Shown here piece by piece: positions 8,188 through 16,901 of a DNA stretch of 64,000 bases; the first letter of the stretch is position 1; each line of letters begins with the position of its first letter. A program made the translations under genes and the position numbers. The notes beneath the pieces were generated by a model. That model was given only the letters and a program-made list of their open reading frames with translations, was not told the origin of the DNA and did no database searches. Origin of the DNA: Deltaproteobacteria bacterium (GTDB lineage: Bacteria; Desulfobacterota; Desulfuromonadia; Desulfuromonadales; Geopsychrobacteraceae); the NCBI GenBank assembly GCA_024279255.1, contig JAJRRT010000078.1, positions 1-64,000 on the forward strand, written 5' to 3'.

Positions 8188-9525
8188 TTATGCCTCCTTC
8201 TTCGACAGATATTCGATGATGGCCATGGCCGCCACCTTCCCGTCATTGACAGCATCCACCACCAAGGCGGGCCCTCGAACGATGTCGCCACCGGCAAAGA
8301 TGCCTTCGACCGACGTTGTCAATGTCGCGGCATCCGCCTGAATCAACCCATTCTGATCCACATCGACATTCGGATACCAAGACGGAGAACCGCTCTCAGC
8401 CTGATTACCGATCGCCTCGACAACAATGTCAGCATCCAATACCCACTCGGAACCTGCAATCGCCTTCGGTATCCTGCGACCGGTGCCTTTCGCTTTTTCC
8501 AAGCGGGTCCGAACCAGCCGCAAGCCCTCAATTTTTTGCTGGTGATTAATCACAAAGTCGACAGGCTGATTCAACAGCAGAAAATGTACACCAGTCTCAA
8601 GTGCTTCGATCCGTTCAACCTCTTCGGCCGGCATCTGCACAAAGGAACGGCGATAAACCAGATAAACGTCTTCGGCACCGAGCTTCACGGCCGCTTCAGC
8701 ACAGTCAATTGCCACAGAACCGCCACCGATCACTGCAATGGTACTCCCCTTGATCTTGTTGCGAAGAGCCTCAAACTGCTCATCGCGTAACGAGGCCAGG
8801 TACTCCACAGAAGTCATGAGACCGTCCACATTGCTGACCTCAGGGTGCAATCTCGACGCAGCCCAGAGCCCGGTTGCGAGAAAGACAGCGTCGTAGCCAT
8901 TTTCTAGAAGTTCTTCGACCTGACCCGCCTCTCGGAGCGGGGCGTTGCAGCGAAACTCGACCCCCAGCTCCTTGATCTCCTGCAGTTCGTGCTCGAGAAA
9001 ATCGACATCGTAACGATACGATGGAACCCCGTAGCGGATCACCCCACCTGCCTCGGGGCGCGCTTCGAAGATGGTAGCCTGGCAACCCTGCTTCGCCAGT
9101 TCGGCCGCGCAACTGAGCCCTGCAGGCCCCGACCCGACTACTGCCACTTTCTTCCCATTCGACTCAGAAGCTTCTAAAACCTTGATATTACGCTCCCAGG
9201 AGTGCTCCACCAGAAACCTCTGGATCTTGGCAATCTCGACTGGACGGCTGATTTCGGTCGCGCAGCACTCTTTTTCGCAGAGCCTGTCCGCAGGACAGAG
9301 AACACCGCAAGCCCCGCCGAGGATATTATTTTCCTTGATGGTTCGAATGGCGCCAGTCACATTCTTCAGCCGAAGCTTACGGATAAAGGTCCCAGGATCG
9401 GTATCGGCTGGACATGCCTTGGAACAGGGTGCGTCATGACACAAGAGACAGCGCTCTGATTCGGCAACAGCCTGATCAAGAGAAAATCCCTTGGCCATCC
9501 TTTGGAAATTTTCAGGGTCGTACAC
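8188..9525 (-). CDS. preT: Dihydropyrimidine dehydrogenase, NAD(P)H/FAD subunit PreT
   Basis: 445 residues, homologous to the N-terminal half of mammalian dihydropyrimidine dehydrogenase and to the small subunit of glutamate synthase. The N-terminus has the Cys-rich Fe-S region (CLLCHDAPCSKAC and CGVLCPADRLCEKECC). FAD-binding GSGPAGLSCAAELA lies near residue 132, the family motif GGVIRYGVPSYR near 160, and the NAD(P)-binding GGGSVAIDCAEAAV near 270. It passes electrons from NAD(P)H through FAD and Fe-S clusters to PreA. A 175-base gap with a hairpin separates it from the upstream tsx-like gene. Confidence 0.92.
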   Translation of the reverse strand: MYDPENFQRMAKGFSLDQAVAESERCLLCHDAPCSKACPADTDPGTFIRKLRLKNVTGAIRTIKENNILGGACGVLCPADRLCEKECCATEISRPVEIAKIQRFLVEHSWERNIKVLEASESNGKKVAVVGSGPAGLSCAAELAKQGCQATIFEARPEAGGVIRYGVPSYRYDVDFLEHELQEIKELGVEFRCNAPLREAGQVEELLENGYDAVFLATGLWAASRLHPEVSNVDGLMTSVEYLASLRDEQFEALRNKIKGSTIAVIGGGSVAIDCAEAAVKLGAEDVYLVYRRSFVQMPAEEVERIEALETGVHFLLLNQPVDFVINHQQKIEGLRLVRTRLEKAKGTGRRIPKAIAGSEWVLDADIVVEAIGNQAESGSPSWYPNVDVDQNGLIQADAATLTTSVEGIFAGGDIVRGPALVVDAVNDGKVAAMAIIEYLSKKEA

Positions 9526-9662
9526 GGCGTAGCCTCCTTGCGTAGAGCGTAATTGTTAGTAATTCTAAATTGGTCATCAGGAACATGGATAGTGTTTGGA
9601 GACCGCCTGGCATCATCCATACAGAGCAGGACAGGAACGCTATTGGCGATGTGAAGAAAGTG

Positions 9663-9688
9663 GGGCCGAGTCACGGATGACTCGACCC
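9663..9688 (-). terminator. Attenuator-like hairpin between tsx-like gene and preT
   Basis: An 11-bp stem with one mismatch and a 4-base loop begins about 12 bases after the stop codon of the leftward tsx-like gene, followed on that strand by a modest pyrimidine tract. It may reduce read-through from the membrane genes into preT rather than stop it completely. Confidence 0.45.
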
Positions 9689-9700
9689 TTTCATCTTAAA

Positions 9701-10468
9701 TTAGAATACCCACTTCACCATGGCCTGAGGAAGGGATTCATCGACTCCATCTATGCCGAATTTGTTGTGCCAATAGATGTATTCCACACCAGCCCAGAGA
9801 CTGTCGGATGCTCCCCAGAAATTTCCAACATCGAGCAGCAGGCGTGGTTGAAAATCGATATTGAACTCGGTCGTCCCTTCCGAACCGGCAATATCGGCAA
9901 ACCCTTCAAAGAGCATTTTTGCAGAACCGACAGTGAAAGGAAGTGCCCATACAGGGGTGATCTGGTAAGTCTGACCACTCTCATTCGGGTTGTCACGCAC
10001 GTAGATGTTGATATCGGCAAATGCGAATTTGGGAAGATCTAGACTGAAGCCTACTCCGTAAAGATAGTTATGGGAATAGATCCCCATCTCTAGGGTTCCC
10101 GCCAGCAAAACATCCTTAACGAAGGCAAAGGAAAGGTCTTTGCCAGAGATTTTACTGATGCTCAGTCGTGGGGAGAATTCAGCATACAGGTCGTTGGTAC
10201 TATCCTGCCCATCCTTCAAAGGATTGATGACGTCAAGAAAGAAAAAGTTATCTCCATACTTCCAGCCGTTAGCATGTTCGAAGGTCAGAGTCGAGCGCGT
10301 GTTATCTCCCAGTTCGTAGCCGTTTCCGTAAAGTAACTGGATGTTACTCGTTTGCCACTGGGCAGCCCCGGCCAAGGCCTCGGTGGTACCACATACCGCC
10401 AACAGGGCGATCATGACAAGAATGGTTGCAATCCGATTCAGGCTCTGGTGGAAAATTGTGAAGTTCAT
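9701..10468 (-). CDS. Tsx-like outer-membrane nucleoside channel
   Basis: 255 residues with a signal peptide (hydrophobic stretch at about 13-28, cleavage after EALA-G) and a mature part of alternating polar/aromatic beta strands ending in Phe (MVKWVF), the usual C-terminal signature of outer-membrane beta-barrels. The pattern (NGYELGD, FEHANGWKYGDNFFFLDV, LYAEFSPRLS) matches the Tsx/nucleoside-specific channel family. Lying directly after the NCS1 permease gene and before preT, it would admit nucleosides or bases through the outer membrane for the pathway. Substrate is inferred from family and neighbours. Confidence 0.85.
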   Translation of the reverse strand: MNFTIFHQSLNRIATILVMIALLAVCGTTEALAGAAQWQTSNIQLLYGNGYELGDNTRSTLTFEHANGWKYGDNFFFLDVINPLKDGQDSTNDLYAEFSPRLSISKISGKDLSFAFVKDVLLAGTLEMGIYSHNYLYGVGFSLDLPKFAFADINIYVRDNPNESGQTYQITPVWALPFTVGSAKMLFEGFADIAGSEGTTEFNIDFQPRLLLDVGNFWGASDSLWAGVEYIYWHNKFGIDGVDESLPQAMVKWVF

Positions 10469-10543
10469 GACGATCTTACTCCTTAAGTTAAAGTGGTTAG
10501 TGCCAGAGCTGTTAGTGCCCGGCGGATAGATATTCGTCGTTAA

Positions 10544-12055
10544 TCAATCTGTCTTGGGATCTTGTCCTGACCGGGTCAGACCAATTCCCCGACTGGTCAG
10601 TTGCCAATAGAGGATGCCGCCAAGAGCGGAGCCGGTGAACCAGCCGAAATCGTAGAACCACATGAAATGTCCGGTCGTCAATGCCGTCAGAGTCAACGCA
10701 ACCGGAATGAAGAATGCGAGCATCCCGGCGATATTAACGTTGGGATACTCTCCTCCGGTCTTATAGATATCGATGAGGTTTACCTGCTGCTTCCTGGTGA
10801 TGAAGTAATCGACGATCATGATGCCGGCTATCGGCCCGAGCATGCTTGAATAGCCGAGCAGCCAATTGGAATACATGCTCTCCACGCTGACATCGGATTG
10901 TACCCACTGCAGCTTCCGCAGAAGTTCCCAGCCCATCAGCAGGATGCCAACAAAGCCGGTCAGCAGGGTTCCCCGCTTCATGTTGATATATTTGGGGAAG
11001 GCATTCTGGAAATCGTTGGTCGGCGAAACGACATTCGCCGCGATATTTGTCGAGATGGTCGCGATAATGATTATGATCATCGACACGATGACCCAGAAGG
11101 GGCTGTCGATCTTCCCAATAAGGGAGATCGGGTCAGAGACCGACTCGCCGACCAGCGTCGTGGACGCTGCAGTCAAAACCACCACGAGAGTGGCCAAGAG
11201 AAACATGGTCAGTGGCAGGCCGATGATCTGGCCGAGTACCTGGTCTTTTTGCGAACGGACAAAACGACTAAAATCTGGAATATTCAAAGACAGAGTGGCC
11301 CAAAAACCGACCATGGCGGTTAGTCCACCGAAGAAATATTTCCAGAAGGAAGCACCTTCAGGGCGGCTGGGGGGAGCATCAAGCAGCTGCACATAATCGA
11401 TCTGCGGGGAAGCCCAGAAAATCAGGCCGACCCCGACTGCCAGCAGCAGGGGGGCCGCCAAGGTTTCGAGCCACTTGATCGACTCTGATCCCCTGATTGC
11501 GACATAGATATTCAGAGCCCAGAAAATAAAGAAACCGAGAACCTCTCCGGTCCCTCCGAGGCTGGCCCAACCGTCAGATATTGCGGAGAGCAGCAGATGG
11601 ATAGCCATGCCGCCGAACATGGTCTGGATACCGAACCAACCGCAAGCGATCAGAGCCCTGATCAAGGCCGGGACGTTGGAACCGTAAATCCCGAAAGGGG
11701 AACGAAGCAGTACCGGGAAGGGCACACCGAATTTGGTGCCGGGAAAGGCGTTGAGTGTCAACGGAACCAGCACGATGATATTTGCCAGCAAAATCGTGAT
11801 CAGGGCCTCGGTTACGTCGAGCCCAAAGTAGGAGGTCAACACGCCGCCCAGAGTATAGGTGGGCACACAAATAGCCATTCCCACCCACAGAGCAGCAACG
11901 TTCCAGGTTGTCCAAGTTCTCTGCTTGACCTTCGTGGGTGCAATGTCCTCATTGTAGTGGGGGCTATCAAAAACGTCCTGCCCCACCTCCAGCTCAACAA
12001 ACTCCCCCGCTTGAATGATACGCGACTCGTCCTGTCTCAACTTAAGCTCCGACAT
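10544..12055 (-). CDS. NCS1-family nucleobase permease
   Basis: 503 residues from the ATG at 12055, which has an ideal AGGAGG five to six bases upstream; a longer frame to 12160 lacks such a site. About twelve hydrophobic segments and the NCS1 pattern are visible: NPSPTNDFQNAFP-like loop (here VSPTNDFQNAFPKYINM), the GIYGSNVPALIRALIACGWFGIQ stretch, and LNIPDFSRFVRSQ. NCS1 proteins are cation symporters for uracil, cytosine, allantoin or hydantoins. Being first in the operon with preT, preA and hydA, uracil or thymine is the likely substrate, with dihydropyrimidine or hydantoin as alternatives. Its promoter region carries two operator-like motifs. Confidence 0.9.
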   Translation of the reverse strand: MSELKLRQDESRIIQAGEFVELEVGQDVFDSPHYNEDIAPTKVKQRTWTTWNVAALWVGMAICVPTYTLGGVLTSYFGLDVTEALITILLANIIVLVPLTLNAFPGTKFGVPFPVLLRSPFGIYGSNVPALIRALIACGWFGIQTMFGGMAIHLLLSAISDGWASLGGTGEVLGFFIFWALNIYVAIRGSESIKWLETLAAPLLLAVGVGLIFWASPQIDYVQLLDAPPSRPEGASFWKYFFGGLTAMVGFWATLSLNIPDFSRFVRSQKDQVLGQIIGLPLTMFLLATLVVVLTAASTTLVGESVSDPISLIGKIDSPFWVIVSMIIIIIATISTNIAANVVSPTNDFQNAFPKYINMKRGTLLTGFVGILLMGWELLRKLQWVQSDVSVESMYSNWLLGYSSMLGPIAGIMIVDYFITRKQQVNLIDIYKTGGEYPNVNIAGMLAFFIPVALTLTALTTGHFMWFYDFGWFTGSALGGILYWQLTSRGIGLTRSGQDPKTD

Positions 12056-12330
12056 TTTGTTCCTCCTCTGAACTATCTTGCAAAAGCCTATTATCCCCTG
12101 AGAACTGGAACTGTTCTGCTCCTGCAAACGCCTGTGCCGCGAGGCAGCAAGCCCCCGCAATACAGCCTCATGGCCACTCTATTTTTTTCTGCCCCTACGG
12201 CAGAAAAAACATTTAAAAAAAATGTCTAAATAAGAAGATGTTTTGAAGCCTATCTACCCTTAAAAGCTCAGAAATAATCAGACAGCCCCGTTTTTTTTCA
12301 TCATCCAACCAAAAACCACAAACACTGTTT

Positions 12331-12350
12331 GTTTTACCATCTGGTAAAAC
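12331..12350. promoter_or_regulatory. RutR-type operator candidate, perfect palindrome
   Basis: GTTTTACCA-TC-TGGTAAAAC is a perfect inverted repeat. Its core TTTACCA-N2-TGGTAAA differs by one base per arm from the known RutR box TTGACCA-N2-TGGTCAA. It lies about 280 bases before the permease start and 540 bases before the divergent TetR-type gene, whose protein resembles RutR. Binding by that protein is an inference. Confidence 0.6.
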
Positions 12351-12392
12351 ATATTGCACACTGCATCGTGCTGTCAAGATTATTTTAACTTC

Positions 12393-12410
12393 TGTTTAAT
12401 TTTTTATACA
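12393..12410. promoter_or_regulatory. Shared operator motif, copy 1 (permease operon)
   Basis: TGTTTAA-TTTT-TTATACA, an imperfect palindrome. The two 7-base arms are identical to those at 19513, 23236 and (inverted) 26211. Each copy lies upstream of a unit of the pyrimidine locus; this one faces the permease-tsx-preT-preA-hydA operon. The regulator is unproven; the XRE-cupin protein of the locus is the first candidate. Confidence 0.6.
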
Positions 12411-12497
12411 TTCTTCAGGATGAGCCAAGCACATGAAGTGCCTGACAAGCTCTAGCAAGACATCACCCGACAAGCTACAGACAACACAAATGAGCCA

Positions 12498-12521
12498 CAG
12501 CTGACAGGCGCCTGTCAGCTG
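12498..12521. repeat. Perfect 24-bp palindrome in the regulator/permease intergenic region
   Basis: CAGCTGACAGGC followed at once by its reverse complement, with no central spacer. No T-tract follows, so it is not an obvious terminator. Its place between two divergent promoters suggests a protein-binding site of unknown regulator. Confidence 0.5.
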
Positions 12522-12727
12522 AACGCCTCCAACTGCATTCAACATCACAAACGTTGCAGCGAAGAATCCTTTCAACTCAAAACTGCCATAGGGTGCGAAA
12601 AAAATTGCAAGAACTTGATGTGCATTTGAAAATTGAAAGATTCGTGATCATCTTGACGAGGAGAACTTTTTCAAGCCTCCTAAACTCAAAGCTCTGGAAT
12701 CAGAACACAACTGCAGGCAGGAAGCCG

Positions 12728-12745
12728 TTTAACCATTTGGTAAAA
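12728..12745. promoter_or_regulatory. Second RutR-type operator candidate
   Basis: TTAACCA-TT-TGGTAAA with flanking T and A, an imperfect copy (one arm mismatch) of the site at 12331. It lies about 140 bases upstream of the RutR-like gene, where autoregulation would be expected. Confidence 0.5.
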
Positions 12746-12886
12746 AATGCTATGCTTCGATGGAGCATGGAGGACGAGAATGGGAGAGGGAGTGGGTTCT
12801 TACTTCCGGTCGCTCATGTGCCAGAGTCTCACGGTTGGGTAAAAAAGTAGACAGACAGGACGCTGCATATCCGAAAGGCACATTGA

Positions 12887-13537
12887 ATGAGCAACAACCC
12901 GGCGGAAAAACCGAAACAAACGCAATACTCCCGCAGTCGCCAGAAACATGAAGCCCGAATTTTACAGGTAGCAGAAGAGGTGTTTGCGCAGTTCGGCTAC
13001 AACGGCGCGACCATCGACACCATCGCCGAGCGGGCCGGCCTGTCGAAGCAGAACATGCTTTATTACTTTTCCTCAAAGCACCTGCTGTACCAAAAGGTGC
13101 TGGAAAATATCCTTGGTATCTGGCTGGACAGCATGGCGCTGCTCGATCAGTCCGGAAAAGATCCGGCATCGAAACTCGAAAACTATATTCGGAGAAAAAT
13201 TGAACTCTCACGAACCCGACCGAACGGTTCAAAGGTCTTTGCAACCGAAATTATCAACGGTGCCCCCCATCTTTCCGAGGAGATCAAGACAAAGCTGCTC
13301 TCTCGTTTCGAAGAAGATGTCAGACTGGTGGAAAGCTGGATCTCCGAAGGAATGATGGATCCCATCGAACCCAAACACCTCTTTTTCATGATCTGGTCGA
13401 CCACCCAGACCTATGCAGATTTCTCTGCCCAGATTGAAATCATTCTCGGAAAGAAAAAACTCACCGCCTCTGACTTTGAAGATGCAACCAAGCTAGTCTC
13501 CCGTGTGATCCTCAAGGGGACTGGATTGAGACGATAA
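12887..13537 (+). CDS. TetR-family regulator, RutR-like
   Basis: 216 residues. The N-terminal TetR helix-turn-helix is complete (ILQVAEEVFAQFGYNGATI, then AERAGLSKQNMLYYF, near residues 24-65). The C-terminal part resembles the ligand domain of RutR, the Escherichia coli uracil/thymine-sensing repressor of pyrimidine use (GAPHLSEEIKTKL, WSTTQTYADFS motifs). It is divergent from the permease operon, and two sites close to the RutR box lie between the genes. Start ATG at 12887 follows AAAGG at modest spacing. Likely role: release of repression when uracil or thymine is present. The ligand is inferred, not shown. Confidence 0.85.
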   Translation: MSNNPAEKPKQTQYSRSRQKHEARILQVAEEVFAQFGYNGATIDTIAERAGLSKQNMLYYFSSKHLLYQKVLENILGIWLDSMALLDQSGKDPASKLENYIRRKIELSRTRPNGSKVFATEIINGAPHLSEEIKTKLLSRFEEDVRLVESWISEGMMDPIEPKHLFFMIWSTTQTYADFSAQIEIILGKKKLTASDFEDATKLVSRVILKGTGLRR

Positions 13538-13712
13538 AGAGGCTACCCGTCTATAATTTCAAACAATCTTCTTGAGCACCTACCGTAAGTAGCAGCAAAA
13601 AAGATCAACTGCCATCCTCCTTGTTGAATTTTTACATTTTCCCAATCAACTGATGTGTTATCCATGTGAGCAGAATACACAACCTTGGATCTATATAAGT
13701 GAGATTTAGCAG

Positions 13713-13973
13713 GTGGACATCAATATCTGCGAGCGCTTACGCACTATTCGTGAAAGGTATGGTTTTTCTCAACGTTCCTTGGCAAAACGGGCTGATGTCA
13801 CAAATGGTATCACTTCCATGATCGAGGAAAACAGCATGGGTCAACCTTCGATGCCGATTGACAGGGCTCTAACAAATCCTCAGGATGTGCACATTTTCCA
13901 GGTTACGATAACACCATGGACAGGGGCAAAAACCCGGCCAGTCATTCAACGATCGGACTCCCCTTCCCCCTAA
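13713..13973 (+). pseudogene. Degenerate XRE-regulator fragment
   Basis: The first 45 codons from a GTG match almost perfectly the N-terminus of the XRE-cupin regulator encoded at 25279-25839: RLRTIRE-x-YGFSQR-x-LAKRADVTNGI is common to both. After ISMIEEN/SMIEQN similarity ends and the rest reads as unrelated sequence (from QPSMPIDR onward) with no cupin domain. It is thus a truncated, frameshifted duplicate that kept only the helix-turn-helix. If translated it could still bind the same DNA, but decay is the simpler reading. It lies convergent with the livF gene. Confidence 0.7.
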
Positions 13974-14689
13974 TGACCACCAAGGTAGGCCTTACGAACC
14001 TCGGGATCTGCCAGGAGTTCGTCACCAGTGCCGGAGAGGCGGATCTCTCCGTTGACCATCACGTAGCCACGGTCGGCCAATTTAAGGGCATGATTGGCAT
14101 TCTGCTCCACCAGAAAGATCGTCGTACCGCGCGCCGCGATATCTGCCAGATTGTCAAAGATCTGCTTAACGATAATCGGTGCTAATCCCAAGCTCGGTTC
14201 ATCCAGAAGTAACAGCCGCGGACGCCCCATCAGTGCCCGACCGATCGCCAGCATCTGCTGTTCACCTCCAGACATAGTTCCGGCCCGCTGCTTGCGACGT
14301 TCTTTCAGCCGGGGAAACTTTTCATAGGTTTCGGCTAAATCCGCATCGGCATGTTCAAGCCCGATGGGCATCGTTCCCATCAGCAAGTTTTCTTCAACCG
14401 TCATAGCAGGAAAGATGCGCCGCCCCTCCGGGACCTGGGCAATACCGAGGCCAGCGATCTGATGTGTCGGCACGTTGGTGATCTCCTCGCCCAGATATCT
14501 GATCTGACCGCTGGAGGGTCTGGGTTCACCAAAAAGGCTCATCAGCAAGGTCGATTTACCCGCCCCATTGGCTCCGATCAGGGTCACGATCTCACCTTCA
14601 TCGACATGCAAAGAAACTTTCCTTAACGCCTGGATCGGCCCATAAAAGGTGTCAATATCGATTAATTCGAGTAAAGGCTGGTCACTCAT
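13970..14689 (-). CDS. livF: Branched-chain-type ABC transporter ATPase LivF
   Basis: 239 residues, typical LivF length. Walker A GANGAGKSTLL near residue 38, ABC signature MSGGEQQMLAIGRAL near 135, Walker B LLLLDEPSLGL near 160, switch His replaced normally as in FLVEQNANHAL. Last gene of the leftward livJ-livH-livM-livG-livF operon; its start overlaps the livG stop by four bases. With LivG it powers import by the LivH/LivM membrane pair. Context suggests the cargo is a pyrimidine breakdown product, amino acid or urea-like compound rather than necessarily leucine. Confidence 0.93.
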   Translation of the reverse strand: MSDQPLLELIDIDTFYGPIQALRKVSLHVDEGEIVTLIGANGAGKSTLLMSLFGEPRPSSGQIRYLGEEITNVPTHQIAGLGIAQVPEGRRIFPAMTVEENLLMGTMPIGLEHADADLAETYEKFPRLKERRKQRAGTMSGGEQQMLAIGRALMGRPRLLLLDEPSLGLAPIIVKQIFDNLADIAARGTTIFLVEQNANHALKLADRGYVMVNGEIRLSGTGDELLADPEVRKAYLGGH

Positions 14690-15624
14690 GCGCTTATAGT
14701 CTCCTGCAGGCGACTCTCATCGGTAGCGCTGTCAGGGGCAGCGACGGTATTTGAATAGTCCTCCCCAAGGTAGGCAGCAAGCACCGTGGGAGAGTTTTCG
14801 ATGTCATGCGGCGTTCCCTCGGCGATAATTTCCCCATGATCCAGAACGACGATATGCTCGGAGACATCCATGACCATCCCCATATCATGTTCGATAAGCA
14901 GGACAGTGACCTGATGCTGGTCTCTGAGTAGTCTGATCAGGGTACTCAACTCCTCGGTTTCCTTGGGGTTAAGCCCGGCAGCAGGTTCATCCAGGCAGAT
15001 CAACTTCGGCCCTGTGGACATTGACCGAGCGATTTCCAGGCGGCGCTGGTGCCCATAAGGAAGCTCACCCGCGAGGCGGTTGGCATCATTTTCCAACCCA
15101 ACGACTTTCAGCCAGGCGTGGGCGCGATCAATGGAATTCCGTTCCGAGCGCCGGAAAGCCGGGGTCTGCAGCACACCCGAAATCGGGTTACGGTTGATCT
15201 GCATATGTTGGGCGACGAGTAGATTCTCGATAGCCGTCATCTCGCGAAACAGTCGGATGTTCTGAAAGGTCCGTGCTACCCCGGCCTGGGCAACCAGGTG
15301 AGATCCTCCAAACAGTTTGTAATACAGACATTTGGCCAACTGTGGTGGATTGAGGAAATCCTTGGGATGAAGCTTTTCCCCCAGAACCTGGACAAGGTTG
15401 ATGTCATGGTCGCCACTGTGAAAATGGATGCTACCGCTGGTTGCCCGATAAAAGCCGGTGATGCAGTTGAATACAGTAGTCTTGCCAGCGCCGTTCGGGC
15501 CGATCATAGCGGAGATTGTCCCTTGCCGGATATCAAAGTTGACGTTGGCCAAAGCCTGGATACCGCCAAATCTCATTGCCAGATTTCGTATGGACAGGAG
15601 AGGTTTTCCAGTTTCAGAATTCAT
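14686..15624 (-). CDS. livG: Branched-chain-type ABC transporter ATPase LivG
   Basis: 312 residues, about 55 longer than common LivG; the extra length is an insert between Walker A (GPNGAGKTTVFNC near 42) and the Q-loop (AGVARTFQNIRLF), containing HSGDHDINLVQ. Signature region GELPYGHQRRLEIARS, Walker B LICLDEPAAGLN, and the LivG-typical IEHDMGMVMDVSE are present. The C-terminus carries a short tail after YLGED typical of this subfamily. It overlaps livM and livF by four bases on each side, so the three are coupled. Gene symbol is used for family, not for proven substrate. Confidence 0.92.
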   Translation of the reverse strand: MNSETGKPLLSIRNLAMRFGGIQALANVNFDIRQGTISAMIGPNGAGKTTVFNCITGFYRATSGSIHFHSGDHDINLVQVLGEKLHPKDFLNPPQLAKCLYYKLFGGSHLVAQAGVARTFQNIRLFREMTAIENLLVAQHMQINRNPISGVLQTPAFRRSERNSIDRAHAWLKVVGLENDANRLAGELPYGHQRRLEIARSMSTGPKLICLDEPAAGLNPKETEELSTLIRLLRDQHQVTVLLIEHDMGMVMDVSEHIVVLDHGEIIAEGTPHDIENSPTVLAAYLGEDYSNTVAAPDSATDESRLQETISA

Positions 15625-16898
15625 GATGCCGGTTCTCCTATGTCATAGGCTTTGCGTTTGATCCGGATCAGCCCTCTCGGTTTCCAGACCATCATCAAGA
15701 CCATGGCGACACCGAACATCAGCACACGGTATTCGGCGAAATCCCGGAGCACTTCCGGCAGGATCGTCAGGACCAGAGCGGCGACAATTACGCCCACCGT
15801 TGAGCCGAGTCCACCCAAAACGACAATGGCCAGAATGAGGGCGGATTCAAAGAAAGTAAAAGAGCTGGGATTGATGAAACCTTGGTAGGTGGCGAAGAAC
15901 ACCCCGGCAATGCCGCCGACCATCGCACCCATCATAAAAGCGGACAGCTTAACGGTCACGTGGTTAATGCCCAGTGAACGACAGGCGATCTCATCTTCGC
16001 GTAAGGCCTCCCAAGCCCTGCCCATCGGCATCTGCTTGAGTCGGGTCACAAACAGAATCATCAGGCAGACAACGGCAAACAGAATCAGGTAGATAAAGAT
16101 ATACTTGTAGCTAGGACTATAGGCGATATCAAAATATTCGTGAAACGGGATACCGCCCTGCTTTGCCCTACGCGTAAATTCAAGCCCGAACAAGGTCGGC
16201 GAAGGTGCGGAAGCGCCGTTCGGGCCACCGGTAATCTCGAGCAGGTTGTTCAGTACCAGGCGGATGATCTCGCCAAAGCCGAGGGTCACGATCGCCAGAT
16301 AGTCGCCATGCATCCGCAATACCGGAAAGCCGAGCATAGCGCCGAACAGTGCCGCTCCAAGTGCAGCCACCGGCAGCATGGTCCAAAACCCCATATCGAA
16401 ATATTGTGCTCCCATCGCCAGAGTGTAGGCGCCAACAGCATAGAATGCCACGTAACCGAGATCGAGCATTCCTGCTAATCCGACGACGATATTCAGGCCC
16501 AGTCCGAGGAGGACATAAATCAACGCCAGGATGACGACGGTCAGCCAGTACTTTCCCAGAACGAGGGGGAGGCTCAGACCAGCCAGCACCAGGACAGGGA
16601 TTACCAAGTACTGATACTTACTCTTCGTAAGGCTGGCGACAGTGACCCCGGCGTCTCTTTTTCCGATCAGTTTTCCCAGGTAGTACCGGCCTTTTTCCGT
16701 CTGTATAAGGTAGGAAATCAGAAACCGACCGACGGCAACCACCAGCGCGATCAGCAGCGGCCGCATTAATTCATTTTGAACCGTGTAGCCTTTCAGAACC
16801 AGCCCCGAGATGGGGCCAAAAATGATCAGGGCCAGAATTCCAGACCAGAAACCGTCGATCACGGCCTTGCGTAGTGAAGCTTTTTGTTGCATCGACAT
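15621..16898 (-). CDS. livM: Branched-chain-type ABC transporter permease LivM
   Basis: 425 residues with about ten hydrophobic segments. The N-terminal extension (about 90 residues, two membrane segments) precedes the LivM core, as in LivM proteins with an extra N-terminal domain. The core includes GLGLNIVVGLAGMLDLGYVAFYAVGAY and the EAA-like loop near AWEALREDEIACRSLGIN that contacts the ATPase. It overlaps livG by four bases and follows livH by three bases. Inner-membrane partner of LivH. Confidence 0.92.
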   Translation of the reverse strand: MSMQQKASLRKAVIDGFWSGILALIIFGPISGLVLKGYTVQNELMRPLLIALVVAVGRFLISYLIQTEKGRYYLGKLIGKRDAGVTVASLTKSKYQYLVIPVLVLAGLSLPLVLGKYWLTVVILALIYVLLGLGLNIVVGLAGMLDLGYVAFYAVGAYTLAMGAQYFDMGFWTMLPVAALGAALFGAMLGFPVLRMHGDYLAIVTLGFGEIIRLVLNNLLEITGGPNGASAPSPTLFGLEFTRRAKQGGIPFHEYFDIAYSPSYKYIFIYLILFAVVCLMILFVTRLKQMPMGRAWEALREDEIACRSLGINHVTVKLSAFMMGAMVGGIAGVFFATYQGFINPSSFTFFESALILAIVVLGGLGSTVGVIVAALVLTILPEVLRDFAEYRVLMFGVAMVLMMVWKPRGLIRIKRKAYDIGEPAS

Positions 16899-16901
16899 AA
16901 A

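Noticed and set aside
12554-12850. 98-codon frame in the region before the TetR gene
   Set aside because: No recognisable composition or ribosome site, and it runs over the operator at 12728.
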